Shown: positions 8,296 to 16,973 of the stretch, one piece after another
Layout: the number at the start of each line of letters is the position of its first letter
Numbering within the stretch: the first letter of the stretch is position 1
NCBI GenBank assembly: GCA_965248775.1
Contig: OZ252150.1
Location: 372,001 to 436,000, forward strand
Source of the DNA: JBHHUI01 sp965248775
Lineage (GTDB): Bacteria > Chloroflexota > Anaerolineae > Anaerolineales > JBHHUI01
Length of the DNA stretch: 64,000 bases
Direction: 5' to 3'
Position numbers and translations under genes: made by a program
Notes under the pieces: generated by a model
What the model saw: only the letters and a program-made list of their open reading frames with translations
Told to the model about the DNA's origin: nothing
The model's database searches: none

Positions 8296-9270
8296 ATGAA
8301 GGTCGTCATTCCGGGCGGTTCCGGACAAACCGGAACGCTATTATCGCGCGCTTATCAGCAAGACGGTCACGATGTTGTTGTGCTGAGCCGCAAACCGGGC
8401 AGCCGACCATGGCGGTCTGTTGCCTGGGATGGACGCTCATTCGGGGCCTGGATAGCCGAGATAGATGGCGCCGATGTGGTCATTAATCTAGCTGGACATA
8501 CAGTCAACTGCCGTTATAACACGACCAACCGCAGACGCATTCTTGATTCACGCGTTGATTCGACAAAGGTCGTAGGGGAAGCCATCGCTGCTGCAGTTCG
8601 TCCGCCTGCCGTTTGGTTGCAAGCTGGCACCGCCACCATTTATGCCCATCGCTATGATGCCGGAAATGATGAACACTCCGGCATTCTAGGCGGCTCTGAA
8701 GTCTGCGTGCCGGAGACGTGGCGATTCAGTATTTCGGTCGCGACTGCCTGGGAAAAGGCGTTGTCGGAAGCAGATGTACCCCAAACACGCAAAGTGGTCA
8801 TGCGTTCGGCCATAACGATGAGTCCGGATAGAAGCGGCGCATTCGATGTGCTACTCGGTTTGGTACGGCGCGGTCTTGGAGGGCAGGCAGGGAATGGGCA
8901 ACAATTCGTGTCTTGGGTCCATGATCGCGATTTTATCGCCGCGGTAAACTGGCTAATCGCTCACCCGGAGTTGGAGGGTGCCGTAAACATCGCTGCACCG
9001 AATCCATTGCCAAACGCGGAATTCATGCGATCACTTCGCCAGTCCTGGGGAATGCCAGTTGGATTGCCGGCGACGAGGTGGATGCTGGAGATCGGGGCAG
9101 TGTTTTTGCGTACGGAAACCGAACTCATACTTAAGAGTAGGCGCGTTATTCCAACGCGGCTGCTCGAATCTGGCTTCAAATTCGAGATTCCCACTTGGGA
9201 TGATGGAGCAGCTGATCTCTGCCAGCGCTGGCGTCGTGCGCGTCAGCGGGGTTCTCATTTAGATGGGTAA
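8296..9270 (+). CDS. TIGR01777-family NAD-dependent epimerase-like protein
   Basis: A 324-residue extended short-chain dehydrogenase. It opens with a Rossmann nucleotide-binding loop (PGGSGQTGTLLSRAY), contains ADVVINLAGHTV and RRRILDSRVDST, which are characteristic of the TIGR01777 (YfcH/SulA-like) family, and ends with the DUF1731-like C-terminal region. The family's substrate is not established. Its 3' end overlaps the converging acetyltransferase gene by 16 bases. Confidence 0.85.
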   Translation: MKVVIPGGSGQTGTLLSRAYQQDGHDVVVLSRKPGSRPWRSVAWDGRSFGAWIAEIDGADVVINLAGHTVNCRYNTTNRRRILDSRVDSTKVVGEAIAAAVRPPAVWLQAGTATIYAHRYDAGNDEHSGILGGSEVCVPETWRFSISVATAWEKALSEADVPQTRKVVMRSAITMSPDRSGAFDVLLGLVRRGLGGQAGNGQQFVSWVHDRDFIAAVNWLIAHPELEGAVNIAAPNPLPNAEFMRSLRQSWGMPVGLPATRWMLEIGAVFLRTETELILKSRRVIPTRLLESGFKFEIPTWDDGAADLCQRWRRARQRGSHLDG

Positions 9271-9803
9271 CGAGTTCCTGTCGCGCGCATGAATACAAGA
9301 AACTGCATATCATCGGCAAGCCGCTGGAATAACTCGATACGTTCAAATCCAGCGGATAAATATAACTGAATAGCGCGAGTATTGAATTCTGCTACAGTCA
9401 CTCGGAAATTGTCAGGGGTGAATTTCGACGATGCGAATTTAAGCACCGCGCTCAGTACCTTCCCGCCATAGCCTCGCCCCGTGAGTTCGGGCTGTAATCC
9501 CATTCCCATATCCAACGCAGTAAGCGTATAATCTCCGCCTTTTACGCGCGCCTCCGCGCCGAAACAGCAAAAGCCAATAAGAGCAATACCCTGGTCGTGC
9601 AGTGCAAAATATTGATTCTGAGGATTTAGATAAGATGCCAGAACAGACTCAGCGTCCGTGGGAGAGTGGTTGTAGAGTTCATATGGAGGTGGATATTGCC
9701 AATGGAGGATCGCCTCTGCAGAGGAGGCGTCCAGCGGGGAGAAATGCAGCGGAAATTCAATTTGCATTTGTTTGCTGAGGGAGTCGCACTTAATCTTCAG
9801 CAA
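9255..9803 (-). CDS. GNAT-family N-acetyltransferase
   Basis: A 182-residue GNAT enzyme. The acetyl-CoA loop is GLQPELTGRGYGGKVLSAV (matching Q/RxxGxG/A), preceded by ALIGFCCFG and followed by FRVTVAEFNTRAIQLYLSAGF. The acceptor substrate is unknown. It overlaps the small upstream minus-strand gene by 14 bases, so the two are probably co-transcribed. Confidence 0.85.
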   Translation of the reverse strand: MLKIKCDSLSKQMQIEFPLHFSPLDASSAEAILHWQYPPPYELYNHSPTDAESVLASYLNPQNQYFALHDQGIALIGFCCFGAEARVKGGDYTLTALDMGMGLQPELTGRGYGGKVLSAVLKFASSKFTPDNFRVTVAEFNTRAIQLYLSAGFERIELFQRLADDMQFLVFMRATGTRYPSK

Positions 9804-10104
9804 ATGCGGCCAGCACTTTATCCAAAGCGAGCAAACTTGCTCCGGAATATTCGTCAGAACCGAGTGGGTTTACCTGATATTTTCGTTCGAATGTTGAAGC
9901 GGTGAAGTCAGGCGAATAGATCACAGCTGCGACTGCTCCCCGGACCGCCTTTCGCTCCGCGTCAGTCCAGCTGCGTACCTGTTTGGTCCAGAAAACTGTA
10001 TAAGCATAATCCACCCGCTCAGGCGTGAGCTCGGAGTATTTGGGATCGGGCTTGTCCGGCGGACGGCGTAAAATCCGGTTGATAAGATTACGAATGTTTG
10101 GCAT
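9790..10104 (-). CDS. Hypothetical protein, 104 aa
   Basis: Encodes about 104 residues from the ATG at 10104 (MPNIRNLINRIL). I prefer this start to longer upstream openings because those would overlap the transporter gene extensively. The product is soluble and mixed alpha/beta with a basic N-terminus and the segment YTVFWTKQVRSWTDAERKAVRG. No family recognised. It lies four bases after the EamA transporter gene and overlaps the acetyltransferase gene, so the three minus-strand genes form one likely operon. Confidence 0.6.
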   Translation of the reverse strand: MPNIRNLINRILRRPPDKPDPKYSELTPERVDYAYTVFWTKQVRSWTDAERKAVRGAVAAVIYSPDFTASTFERKYQVNPLGSDEYSGASLLALDKVLAAFAED

Positions 10105-10108
10105 TCGT

Positions 10109-11053
10109 CTAAACACGGACGGTTTTACGATTTCGAAGGCGGGCGCCGAGCAAAATCGCAATACCAGCAAGTACTGCCAGACCACCTGCGAGCTGTTGCG
10201 GACCGGGCGTTTCTCGAAATAGCAGAAAAGCCCAGCCAATAGCAAGTACAGGGCTCAGAGTCTGGATGATGGTGTGTTGGCTCATCCGCATACGCCGTAA
10301 TGCCAAATAAAATAGCGTGCGACTGATCAGGCTATCCATCGTTCCTGCTAACACCACGAGCAACCAGGCAGGTGCACTTGGCATTTCCAGACCGCCCTGA
10401 GCGGAAGCCATAATAAAGAGCACTATTGAAGTCATGAGGAGCCGAAGGAAGAAGAAGTTGGCAAAGTCCATCCCTTCTGAATAGCGTTTTACTAGTGCAG
10501 TGTGCAACGCGTACAGAAACGCCGAGGTAAGTACGAGCAGGGATCCAATACGCAATATAGCGACTGGTTGAAAGGTGATCACAAATACGCCTACAATGGC
10601 AATTAATGCACCCACGATTTCTACGCGAGTTAGCCTTTCTCGTAACCAGGTCAGGCTCAATGCCAGCCCGAACAGGATTGATGTTTTGATGAGTAAAGAT
10701 GCAGTCCCTGGATCGATATAAGCAATTGCAACATAGTTGAGGTTCGTTGCGACTCCGACGAGGATTGCAATGGAAGCGAAGAACCAGAAATTGCGGAAGA
10801 GTAACGACCACTGGATGCCTCCGCGGACGACATTAAAAATAAACATTTCCACCGCGCCGACAGCGAGCAAGAAGAAGGATGAAGTGACCGGTGGTAAATG
10901 CGGTAGCAAAGCACGGGCGAAGATGAAGTGCAGACTATCGGTGATAAGCATGAATCCCAGTATTATCGGCAAGGTGCCCGCGGGAATGTAGTTTGCCGCA
11001 TTACGCATTTGGAGTTGGTTTTGAGATATTCGTCTGCCCGCGTGTATACTCAC
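10109..11053 (-). CDS. EamA/DMT-family transporter
   Basis: A 314-residue integral membrane protein with ten hydrophobic helices in two repeats of the EamA (DUF6) type, e.g. GTASLLIKTSILFGLALSLTWL and the closing ISRTLFYLALRRMRMSQHT plus ILLG helix. Such drug/metabolite transporters export amino acids or metabolites. It is divergent from the peroxiredoxin gene; the two start codons are only about 35 bases apart. Confidence 0.85.
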   Translation of the reverse strand: MSIHAGRRISQNQLQMRNAANYIPAGTLPIILGFMLITDSLHFIFARALLPHLPPVTSSFFLLAVGAVEMFIFNVVRGGIQWSLLFRNFWFFASIAILVGVATNLNYVAIAYIDPGTASLLIKTSILFGLALSLTWLRERLTRVEIVGALIAIVGVFVITFQPVAILRIGSLLVLTSAFLYALHTALVKRYSEGMDFANFFFLRLLMTSIVLFIMASAQGGLEMPSAPAWLLVVLAGTMDSLISRTLFYLALRRMRMSQHTIIQTLSPVLAIGWAFLLFRETPGPQQLAGGLAVLAGIAILLGARLRNRKTVRV

Positions 11054-11088
11054 GGCTCGAAGAAGACCATTTCATGAGGAGACTTACC

Positions 11089-11553
11089 ATGTCAATTCCT
11101 GCTATTGGGGGCGCCGCGTCTGACTTCGAACTGCCGTCTGATTCCGGGGAAACCCATCACTTGTCGGACTTCAAAGGCAAGCGCATTGTGTTGTTTTTCT
11201 ATCCGCATGCCAATACCCCGGGCTGCAAGAAGGAGGCTTGCGGATTCCGCGATGATTATAGCGCCTTTACCAAGCAAGACATTGTGCTGTTGGGGATCAG
11301 TCCGGATACGGTGCGCAAGCAGTTGAACTTCAAGAACAAGTTCGACTTGCCTTTTCCGTTACTCGCGGATAAGGACCACGAAGTAGCAGAAACTTATGGC
11401 GTTTGGGCGACGAAGAAGATGTATGGCCGCGAGTTTCTGGGGGTGAAACGCACCACTTTTATCATCGATGAACGCGGCAAGATCAGCCATGTCTTTGAAA
11501 ACGTGAAACCCGCTGGTCATAGCGCCGAAGTGCTGCAGGCTATGCAGAATTAG
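11089..11553 (+). CDS. bcp: Bcp-type thiol peroxidase (peroxiredoxin)
   Basis: A 154-residue atypical two-cysteine peroxiredoxin. The peroxidatic Cys46 is in PHANTPGCKKEACGF and the resolving Cys51 is five residues later, the Bcp/PrxQ spacing. It reduces hydrogen peroxide and organic hydroperoxides at the expense of thioredoxin in the cytoplasm. I choose ATG 11089 because GAGGAG lies eight bases upstream; the ATG at 11074 has no such site. It is divergent from the EamA transporter. Confidence 0.92.
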   Translation: MSIPAIGGAASDFELPSDSGETHHLSDFKGKRIVLFFYPHANTPGCKKEACGFRDDYSAFTKQDIVLLGISPDTVRKQLNFKNKFDLPFPLLADKDHEVAETYGVWATKKMYGREFLGVKRTTFIIDERGKISHVFENVKPAGHSAEVLQAMQN

Positions 11554-11559
11554 TTGAGA

Positions 11560-12348
11560 CTATTCGCCCTGATAACGGGGTGGGCGCTTCTCGAAAAAAC
11601 TCTCGATGGCTTCGCAGAAATCCGGGCTGTCGAGCAGCTCAGACTGGGCGTCGATCTCAAGCTTCTGGCTCTCCCGTATGGGGAGTCCCCAACCCTGATC
11701 TACGAGTCGTTTGGCAATACCGACCGCGCGGGGTGGCAATTCGAGGAAATTCATAGCCAGCGCGTGCGCTGCAGCCTCTAAGGTTTCATCCGGGACAATG
11801 CGGTGCAGCAGCCCATGCTCTTTTGCTTGCGCAGCTCCGAAATTCTCGGCGAGCAGGATCAACTCTTTGGCCACACCGGTTCCGGTGACGCGGACAATGC
11901 GCTGGGTGCCCATGATAACCCCAACACTGCGTTTGACTTCCGGCAGACCGAAGACCGCGTTTTCGCTGGCAATTCGCAGATCACAACACAATGCAAGGAT
12001 CAGCCCTCCCCCGAGACAGTAACCCCGGATAGCGGCGATGGTTGGCTTCTCCAACGCTTCGAAACAATCTAAGCAATCCTGAAGTTCACGCTGCGAGGAC
12101 CGAATTGCATCTTGTGTCGCCCCGGGTATATTGCCGATCACACTCACGTCCACCCCAGCGGAAAAATGTTTTCCGGTGGAATTGAGCAGTACCGCCCATA
12201 CCTCGCGGTCGGCAGCAAGCTGCTGCGTGATGTCACGAAGTTCGTGGAGCGTCTCTACATCCAGGCTATTTAGTTTGTCTGGTCGATTCAAGGTCAGGCT
12301 GGCGATGCGTGTCTCGATGATGAGGTGCCAATTGTTGTAATCCCCCAT
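11560..12348 (-). CDS. Enoyl-CoA hydratase/isomerase family protein
   Basis: A 262-residue crotonase-fold protein. The oxyanion-hole segments are KHFSAGVDV and RGYCLGGGL, and the LNRPDKLNSLD N-terminal motif is intact. It hydrates or isomerises an acyl-CoA; the chain cannot be inferred. It lies eight bases downstream of the pirin gene on the same strand and converges on bcp. Confidence 0.85.
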   Translation of the reverse strand: MGDYNNWHLIIETRIASLTLNRPDKLNSLDVETLHELRDITQQLAADREVWAVLLNSTGKHFSAGVDVSVIGNIPGATQDAIRSSQRELQDCLDCFEALEKPTIAAIRGYCLGGGLILALCCDLRIASENAVFGLPEVKRSVGVIMGTQRIVRVTGTGVAKELILLAENFGAAQAKEHGLLHRIVPDETLEAAAHALAMNFLELPPRAVGIAKRLVDQGWGLPIRESQKLEIDAQSELLDSPDFCEAIESFFEKRPPRYQGE

Positions 12349-12356
12349 CGCGTTGA

Positions 12357-13130
12357 TCAGGAGAGGAAACTGGGCAGGTAGAAGTTCATGAAGTGCAGTT
12401 CCGAATCGGGCGCTGCCTCAATCGTTGCTTCTTCGCCGTTGGGGCGCGCCAGGATTACATCATACTGACCGAGTGCGCTGCTCTGGCCGTTTTGCAAATT
12501 GCCGTTGCCATCAGTGACGTAGAGGAACAGATCTTCACCCGCACGAGGGGGCTCGAGGGTAGTCGCGCCGCTGGCCGGGATTGTTGCGGCAGTCAGCCGG
12601 CCGGTCATGTGCTGTTCCATGGGCGAATCGGAGTCGATCAGGCTGTACACGGCGGCGTCGCCAACCGCGCGTTTTGGCAATTCATCCCGCGACAACTGCT
12701 GATAATGGGGACTCATGCCGCGATGCTCCAATCCAGCGACATACCAGATCTGGATTACGCGGGCAACTTCGTCGGTTTTATTCAGCTCTTGATGTTCGAT
12801 CCAGTCGCCACTGAACATGCGCTGTAACTCGCCCGGCCCGATCGTACCCTTGCCGCCAGTCGTATCTTCGTGGTAAAGCGTGCCTTCCAGAATCCAGGTA
12901 TAAATTTCGAGTCCGCGATGCGGATGCCAGGTGAAACCGTTTTGTGGGGCAATCTGAGTCATGTGGGCAGTGAGCATACCACTCAGTCGATTGAGTGGGC
13001 TCCAACCGCCCACAGCAAAATGGGAATGCAGCCAGTGCACCGGGTTGATGGTTGGAAAACGATCTGCCGGATAATGCTGTAATGATTCCGGCTGGATCAT
13101 TTCTGGGTCAATAACAGTATCGAACATCAA
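12357..13130 (-). CDS. Pirin-family bicupin protein
   Basis: A 257-residue protein with the pirin N-terminal cupin, including the metal-site cluster WHPHRGLEIYTWILEG and a downstream EHQE. A weaker C-terminal cupin covers residues 170-250. Pirins bind iron and some oxidise quercetin; others are regulatory. The initiator is an ATG preceded by GGAG. Confidence 0.85.
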   Translation of the reverse strand: MMFDTVIDPEMIQPESLQHYPADRFPTINPVHWLHSHFAVGGWSPLNRLSGMLTAHMTQIAPQNGFTWHPHRGLEIYTWILEGTLYHEDTTGGKGTIGPGELQRMFSGDWIEHQELNKTDEVARVIQIWYVAGLEHRGMSPHYQQLSRDELPKRAVGDAAVYSLIDSDSPMEQHMTGRLTAATIPASGATTLEPPRAGEDLFLYVTDGNGNLQNGQSSALGQYDVILARPNGEEATIEAAPDSELHFMNFYLPSFLS

Positions 13131-13160
13131 ATTCTCCAGGACAACGTAAATGTGAATTCA

Positions 13161-13682
13161 TTATACAAACATCTGGAAAGCTTGGTTAGCGATCAGCCGC
13201 GCGGATTTCTGCACGCGTACGCCCCCCGCTGACAAGTCCACGAGCCGTTTATTTTGCAATGCTTGCATTTCGACTGGGAAGGCCGCCCGCAAGCTCAGGC
13301 CAAACTGTTCTTCGAATCTTTGATTCGTAACGTCTTCATTCGTGAGCCTGAGTCCGAGCAGTAGAGATGTGCTCGGGTTCGCCTTCAGAGTTATCTCTCA
13401 GTTGTCCGTTATGTCAAATGATGGAGTCAAAGCGTCCACAATTTTCTACAAAAGCTGGAGTGGCAGAAGATTTGGTGTGCCGCCCCCGAAGAATATTGTG
13501 TGCACTTGCCGTCGGGATGCAGTGTAATTGGAGGGCAACGCGGCCCCGACCAGTTCGAACTCTCGGCTAAGCCCATGGGTGTACGCAGGCATTAGATATC
13601 CTAGACCGGCATAGGTATTGAAATCACAGTATGCACAGCGTATCTGGCAGAAGGGGATATTGACGTAGATGCTGAGCGGCAT
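13161..13682 (-). pseudogene. hemW: hemW (radical SAM, HemN-like) decayed by internal deletion
   Basis: Reading one minus-strand frame gives the start of HemW (IYVNIPFCQIRCAYCDFN with the radical-SAM CxxxCxxC cluster, then IFFGGGTPNLLP), a TAG at 13446-13448, the expected KIVDALTPSFDITDN, a TGA at 13398-13400 and EITLKANPST. It then jumps directly to the C-terminal LLLGLRLTNEDV, QRFEEQFGLSLR and SARLIANQAFQMF, ending in TAA at 13161. Intact HemW is about 380 residues; only about 170 codons remain. So there are two nonsense changes and a large in-frame deletion of the catalytic core. HemW is a haem chaperone; a functional copy may lie elsewhere. Confidence 0.88.
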
Positions 13683-13728
13683 GGCGGGATTTTAACACGG
13701 GTTAATCCTTAATATTTTGGGATTTGCC

Positions 13729-13758
13729 TTGACATCTGGGATCAAAATGAAATATACT
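13729..13758 (+). promoter_or_regulatory. Sigma-70-type promoter of the winged-helix regulator
   Basis: TTGACA at 13729-13734 and TATACT at 13753-13758 are separated by 18 bases. They lie directly upstream of a perfect inverted repeat and about 80 bases ahead of the preferred start codon. This is a near-consensus vegetative promoter. Confidence 0.7.
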
Positions 13759-13803
13759 CGTCTTACCCAGTTGAACGGGTTTTGCGAGAAACTGGGTAAG
13801 ACG
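13759..13803. promoter_or_regulatory. 14-bp perfect inverted repeat, likely autoregulatory operator
   Basis: CGTCTTACCCAGTT (13759-13772) and AACTGGGTAAGACG (13790-13803) are exact reverse complements with a 17-base loop. The first arm begins right after the -10 box and covers the expected transcription start. Its place in front of a repressor-like gene suggests an operator; as RNA it could also be a leader hairpin. Confidence 0.6.
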
Positions 13804-13836
13804 CAGGAGAAGGACTTGATTTCTCTCGGAGGGTAT

Positions 13837-14931
13837 ATGCCTCAACCGGATTCAGATTTTATACTTGCGCCGCAAAAAGTGCGCTATCAGGTTTCACTCG
13901 AACCCGCACACAATATTTTGCATACGTTGATGATGCTCAATGTCGTTGACCAATATCCAGGTGTTTCTGATTGGCTCATAAAAATAGCCGCCGAGCTGTC
14001 ACCCGAGAGATTGCACACAAACAAGCTCGTGACCGATGGCTTGCATCTAGCTATTAACCCGGATCGAAGCTATTCCAGCTTTCCGGCTTATGTGGATGCG
14101 CTGGAAGCAAAACCAGCTGAGGCACTGCGCGATGTTTTGATGACGCGGCTCAGCGACCCGGAATTCTCGAAGAAACACAATTCCGACGCGGTCGCGCCGG
14201 ATCGGGAAACTCTACTATCCAGCGTTGACGCGTATCTGAATTTTTTACGGGATTGCTGTGGGGATGGTGAAGTCGATCTGGCGATTGAAGCGGAAGGGCA
14301 TGCACTTTTAAACGATCCTGAGGCCATGCAGGCTCTGATAGTCTCACATTTCCGTTGGATGTGGGAAAACGTACTCGCTCCGGATTGGGAGCGTGTGCTT
14401 CCCGAGTTGTTGGACTCTGTGCGTGCATTCCAGCAGGTGGATCTGGACAAAATGGAGCCACTCAAGGCCGTCCAGATCGTAACCGGTCGAGACGATCTGC
14501 GGGCCTGGGCGCATAAATTAGAACATGCCGACAAAGTGATTTTTGTGCCGTCGGCACATTTGGGGCCGTATGTAAGCAAGTTTGAAATGGGCGGCACGCT
14601 TCGACTTGGATTCGGGGCTCGCTTGCCAGAGGATACGAAAGTTTCCTCTCCGGCACTCAGCCGCTCGGAAATTCTGGTGCGGATGCGTGCCCTGACTGAT
14701 GACATTCGGTTGAGCATTATGGCGCTTGTGAAGGAACGGGTCGAAGTATACGCGCAGGAAGTTATGACGGAATTAGATCTCAGCCAATCGGCGGCCTCGC
14801 GTCATTTGCGGCAACTCACGGCCGTCGGCTTTTTGACTGAGCGGCGACGAGAAGGTGGAAAAAGTTATAGCCTGAATTTTGTACGCCTGAACAATACATT
14901 TTTCGCCCTGGAAAAATTTCTAGGCATGTAA
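13837..14931 (+). CDS. ArsR-like winged-helix transcriptional regulator (DUF5937-like)
   Basis: A 364-residue regulator: a long N-terminal domain beginning YQVSLEPAHNILHTLMML, as in DUF5937-type regulators, and a C-terminal ArsR-like winged helix (VMTELDLSQSAASRHLRQLTAVGFLTERRREGG) in the last 80 residues. I choose ATG 13837 because GGAGGG lies just before it and because the promoter and inverted repeat at 13729-13803 fall inside the longer frame open from 13717. The ligand is unknown. A small gene downstream, probably co-transcribed, is broken by an insertion sequence. Confidence 0.75.
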   Translation: MPQPDSDFILAPQKVRYQVSLEPAHNILHTLMMLNVVDQYPGVSDWLIKIAAELSPERLHTNKLVTDGLHLAINPDRSYSSFPAYVDALEAKPAEALRDVLMTRLSDPEFSKKHNSDAVAPDRETLLSSVDAYLNFLRDCCGDGEVDLAIEAEGHALLNDPEAMQALIVSHFRWMWENVLAPDWERVLPELLDSVRAFQQVDLDKMEPLKAVQIVTGRDDLRAWAHKLEHADKVIFVPSAHLGPYVSKFEMGGTLRLGFGARLPEDTKVSSPALSRSEILVRMRALTDDIRLSIMALVKERVEVYAQEVMTELDLSQSAASRHLRQLTAVGFLTERRREGGKSYSLNFVRLNNTFFALEKFLGM

Positions 14932-15002
14932 TTGATGCGTGAGTGACGGTAATAAATTACTCGAATTGGTTGAGTCACTTTAATACGATGGAAAGGAGAC
15001 AA

Positions 15003-15062
15003 ATGATGTTACCCATCGATTTTACGACAGCAAAGATAAGACAGCAAGACCTGCTACGCGAG
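15003..15062 (+). pseudogene. 5' part of a small gene split by an insertion sequence
   Basis: ATG at 15003 (GGAGAC upstream) opens the frame MMLPIDFTTAKIRQQDLLRE, which runs directly into the left target-site copy and the insertion sequence, where it stops after two codons. The frame resumes exactly at the right target-site copy (16593). Removing the element and one 16-bp copy restores an 85-residue protein. Family not recognised. Confidence 0.75.
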
Positions 15063-16592
15063 TGTTAGCCCAAAGTAGTAATGTCCCCTTTTGCGGTCAC
15101 GCTCTACGGCACGACCGGGGAGAGGGCAGAAGATGGACAAACTACTAACGATGAGCAAGAAAGAACTCACGCGACTGGAAGTCATGCAAAGGCTCGCAGA
15201 GAAACGCCTGAAACAACGTGAGGCGGCAGAGCAACTGGGGGTCAGCGTGCGCCACTTGAAGCGGCTCTTACGCACCTACCGACAGGCCGGAGCAGCCGGA
15301 CTGGTCTCAAAGCGTCGCGGGCGGACGAGTAACAACCATCTGGGTGTCAAAGTTCGCAAGCAGGCGGTGCAGTTCATCCGCAAGCGTTACGCCGATTTCG
15401 GGCCGACGCTTGCCCACGAGAAACTGACGGAAATACATGGTCTGCAATTATCGGTCGAGAGCGTGCGCCAACTGATGGTTGCTGCTGAACTCTGGAAACC
15501 ACGCCGCGCTAAGCGTGCGCGTGTGCACCAGATGCGTACTCGCCGTGCCTGTTTCGGCGAATTAGTCCAAATTGATGGCTCACCCTTTGACTGGTTCGAA
15601 GGCCGCGCCCCGGCTTGCTCGCTACTGGTCTTCATCGATGATGCTACTGGGCGCTTGCTTGAACTGTACTTCACGCCCCAGGAGAGCTTCTTTAGCTACT
15701 GCGCCGCCCTGCGCCGCTATTTCGCCCGGCACAGCAAGCCGTTGGCGTTCTATAGCGATAAGCATGGCATCTTTCACGTCAACGCGAAAAACGCCGTCTC
15801 CGGCACCGGACTGACCCAGTTTGGCCGCGCGTTGCAGGAGTTGGACATCCAGAGCATCTGTGCCAACACCCCGCAGGCCAAGGGGCGTGTTGAGCGCGCC
15901 AATCAGACCCTGCAGGACCGCCTGGTCAAAGAAATGCGCCTGCAAAGCGTCTCCGGCCTTGAAGCCGGCAACGCCTTCACCCCCCAGTTCATGGACGATT
16001 TCAACCAGCGCTTCGCCGTCGTCCCCGCTGACCCGCGCGACGCCCATCGCCCACTGCTGCCCACCGACGTTCTGGATCGTATCTTCACCCGCCAGGATAC
16101 GCGCACACTCTCCAAGAACCTCACCCTACAGTACAACAAGGTCGTCTACCAGATCCAGACTGCGCGTCCCGGTTATGCCCTGCGCAACGCCCGCGTCACT
16201 GTTTATGAGCAAGCCGACGGCGAGATCGCCATCCGCTACACCGTCCCGCCGACGGCGCGGGCAAAGGCCGGCTACTGGAGCATACAGTTTTCAACCGGCA
16301 ACAGCGCCAGGCCGAGGTCGCTTCCAGCAAGTCGCTCGATCGGAAGCTCCGCAAACCTACACGCCCGGCTGCCGATCATCCCTGGCGCACTTATGGCCAG
16401 CGCCTGAACGGCGAGCCGGTGGCACCGAATGCCCAACGAAGTTAGCCCAAATAAGGGGCTATGGAAAAGTGGGCAAGCACACCCACCTTGCCCACTTTTC
16501 CACAGCCCTACGACGATGATGGTTCATCTCTCCTCCCCAAAAGGGGACATCTCTACTTTGGAGAAAAGGGGACATTTCTACTTTGGCTTGAC
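15063..16592 (+). mobile_element. Insertion sequence (ISNCY-like) with 16-bp target duplication
   Basis: A 1530-bp element bounded by imperfect terminal inverted repeats: the left end has CCAAAGTAGTAATGTCCCC, and the right end read in reverse has CCAAAGTAGAAATGTCCCC. The inner right end carries a second partial copy of the same motif at about 16539-16560. It is flanked by exact direct repeats AGACCTGCTACGCGAG at 15047-15062 and 16593-16608. It encodes one DDE transposase and lies in a small gene whose two halves are in the same frame. The length of the duplication is unusual but unambiguous. Confidence 0.88.
15133..16445 (+). pseudogene. ISNCY-family transposase with a 3' frameshift
   Basis: The protein starts MDKLLTMSKKELTRLEVMQR with a helix-turn-helix (QREAAEQLGVSVRHLKRLL). 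Then comes an rve-type DDE integrase core with ELVQIDGSPFDW, LLVFIDDATGRLLELYF, YSDKHGIF and NTPQAKGRVERANQTLQD. Near 16285 the frame appears to slip. The continuous frame ends at 16407 with unrelated residues, whereas the adjacent frame gives VFNRQQRQAEVASSKSLDRK, then DHPWRTYGQRLNG, and ends at 16445, which is the expected C-terminus. The core triad is intact, so residual activity is possible. Confidence 0.75.
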
Positions 16593-16806
16593 AGACCTGC
16601 TACGCGAGGCAGAACAGAACCGCCTGCTCAGCTTGGCAAAACAGGCCAATATAAAACCTAAACTCGCCTCCCGTGTTTTGTTTGAAATCGGCCGGCGCAT
16701 GGCAATACTTGGTATCCGTATGCAAGCCCGCTACGATAGTGAGGCTGATTCGGCCCGCGGCTTCTATCGACCTATGTCCAATCGGCGCATCCGAACGATG
16801 CCATGA
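16593..16806 (+). pseudogene. 3' part of the small gene split by the insertion sequence
   Basis: From the right target-site copy the frame continues DLLREAEQNRLLSLAKQANI and on to IGRRMAILGIRMQARYDSE, ending SNRRIRTMP. It is in the same frame as the 5' part, so the pre-insertion gene encoded about 85 residues. The C-terminal half is basic and helical. It now lacks its own start and promoter. Confidence 0.75.
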
Positions 16807-16842
16807 GCTCCTCGCTCAAACAAAATCAAGCTCATCGCTTGC

Positions 16843-16897
16843 AAACTGCCCACCGACATTGTAATGATCTGCGGGCAGTTTCTCTTTTAAAGAGAAA
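16843..16897 (+). terminator. Terminator-like hairpins
   Basis: AAACTGCCC (16843-16851) pairs with GGGCAGTTT (16873-16881) and is followed by CTCTTTT. The overlapping TTTCTCTTT-T-AAAGAGAAA at 16879-16897 forms a second perfect stem. They lie between the small broken gene and the MFS gene and probably end the upstream transcript. Confidence 0.55.
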
Positions 16898-16973
16898 CAT
16901 TTCGTTGCTTGTCTGACTGAATATCTATCCTTCCTAGTGTTCAGCCAATCAAATCAACCAAGAAAATAAATCA

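Noticed and set aside
13398..13400. TGA in the hemW remnant as selenocysteine
   Set aside because: The gene also has a TAG and a large deletion, the position is not a redox cysteine in HemW, and no SECIS-like hairpin follows.
15821..16519. Long frame overlapping the ISNCY transposase
   Set aside because: It is an out-of-frame shadow of a GC-rich transposase gene; only its last part coincides with a possible frameshifted C-terminus.
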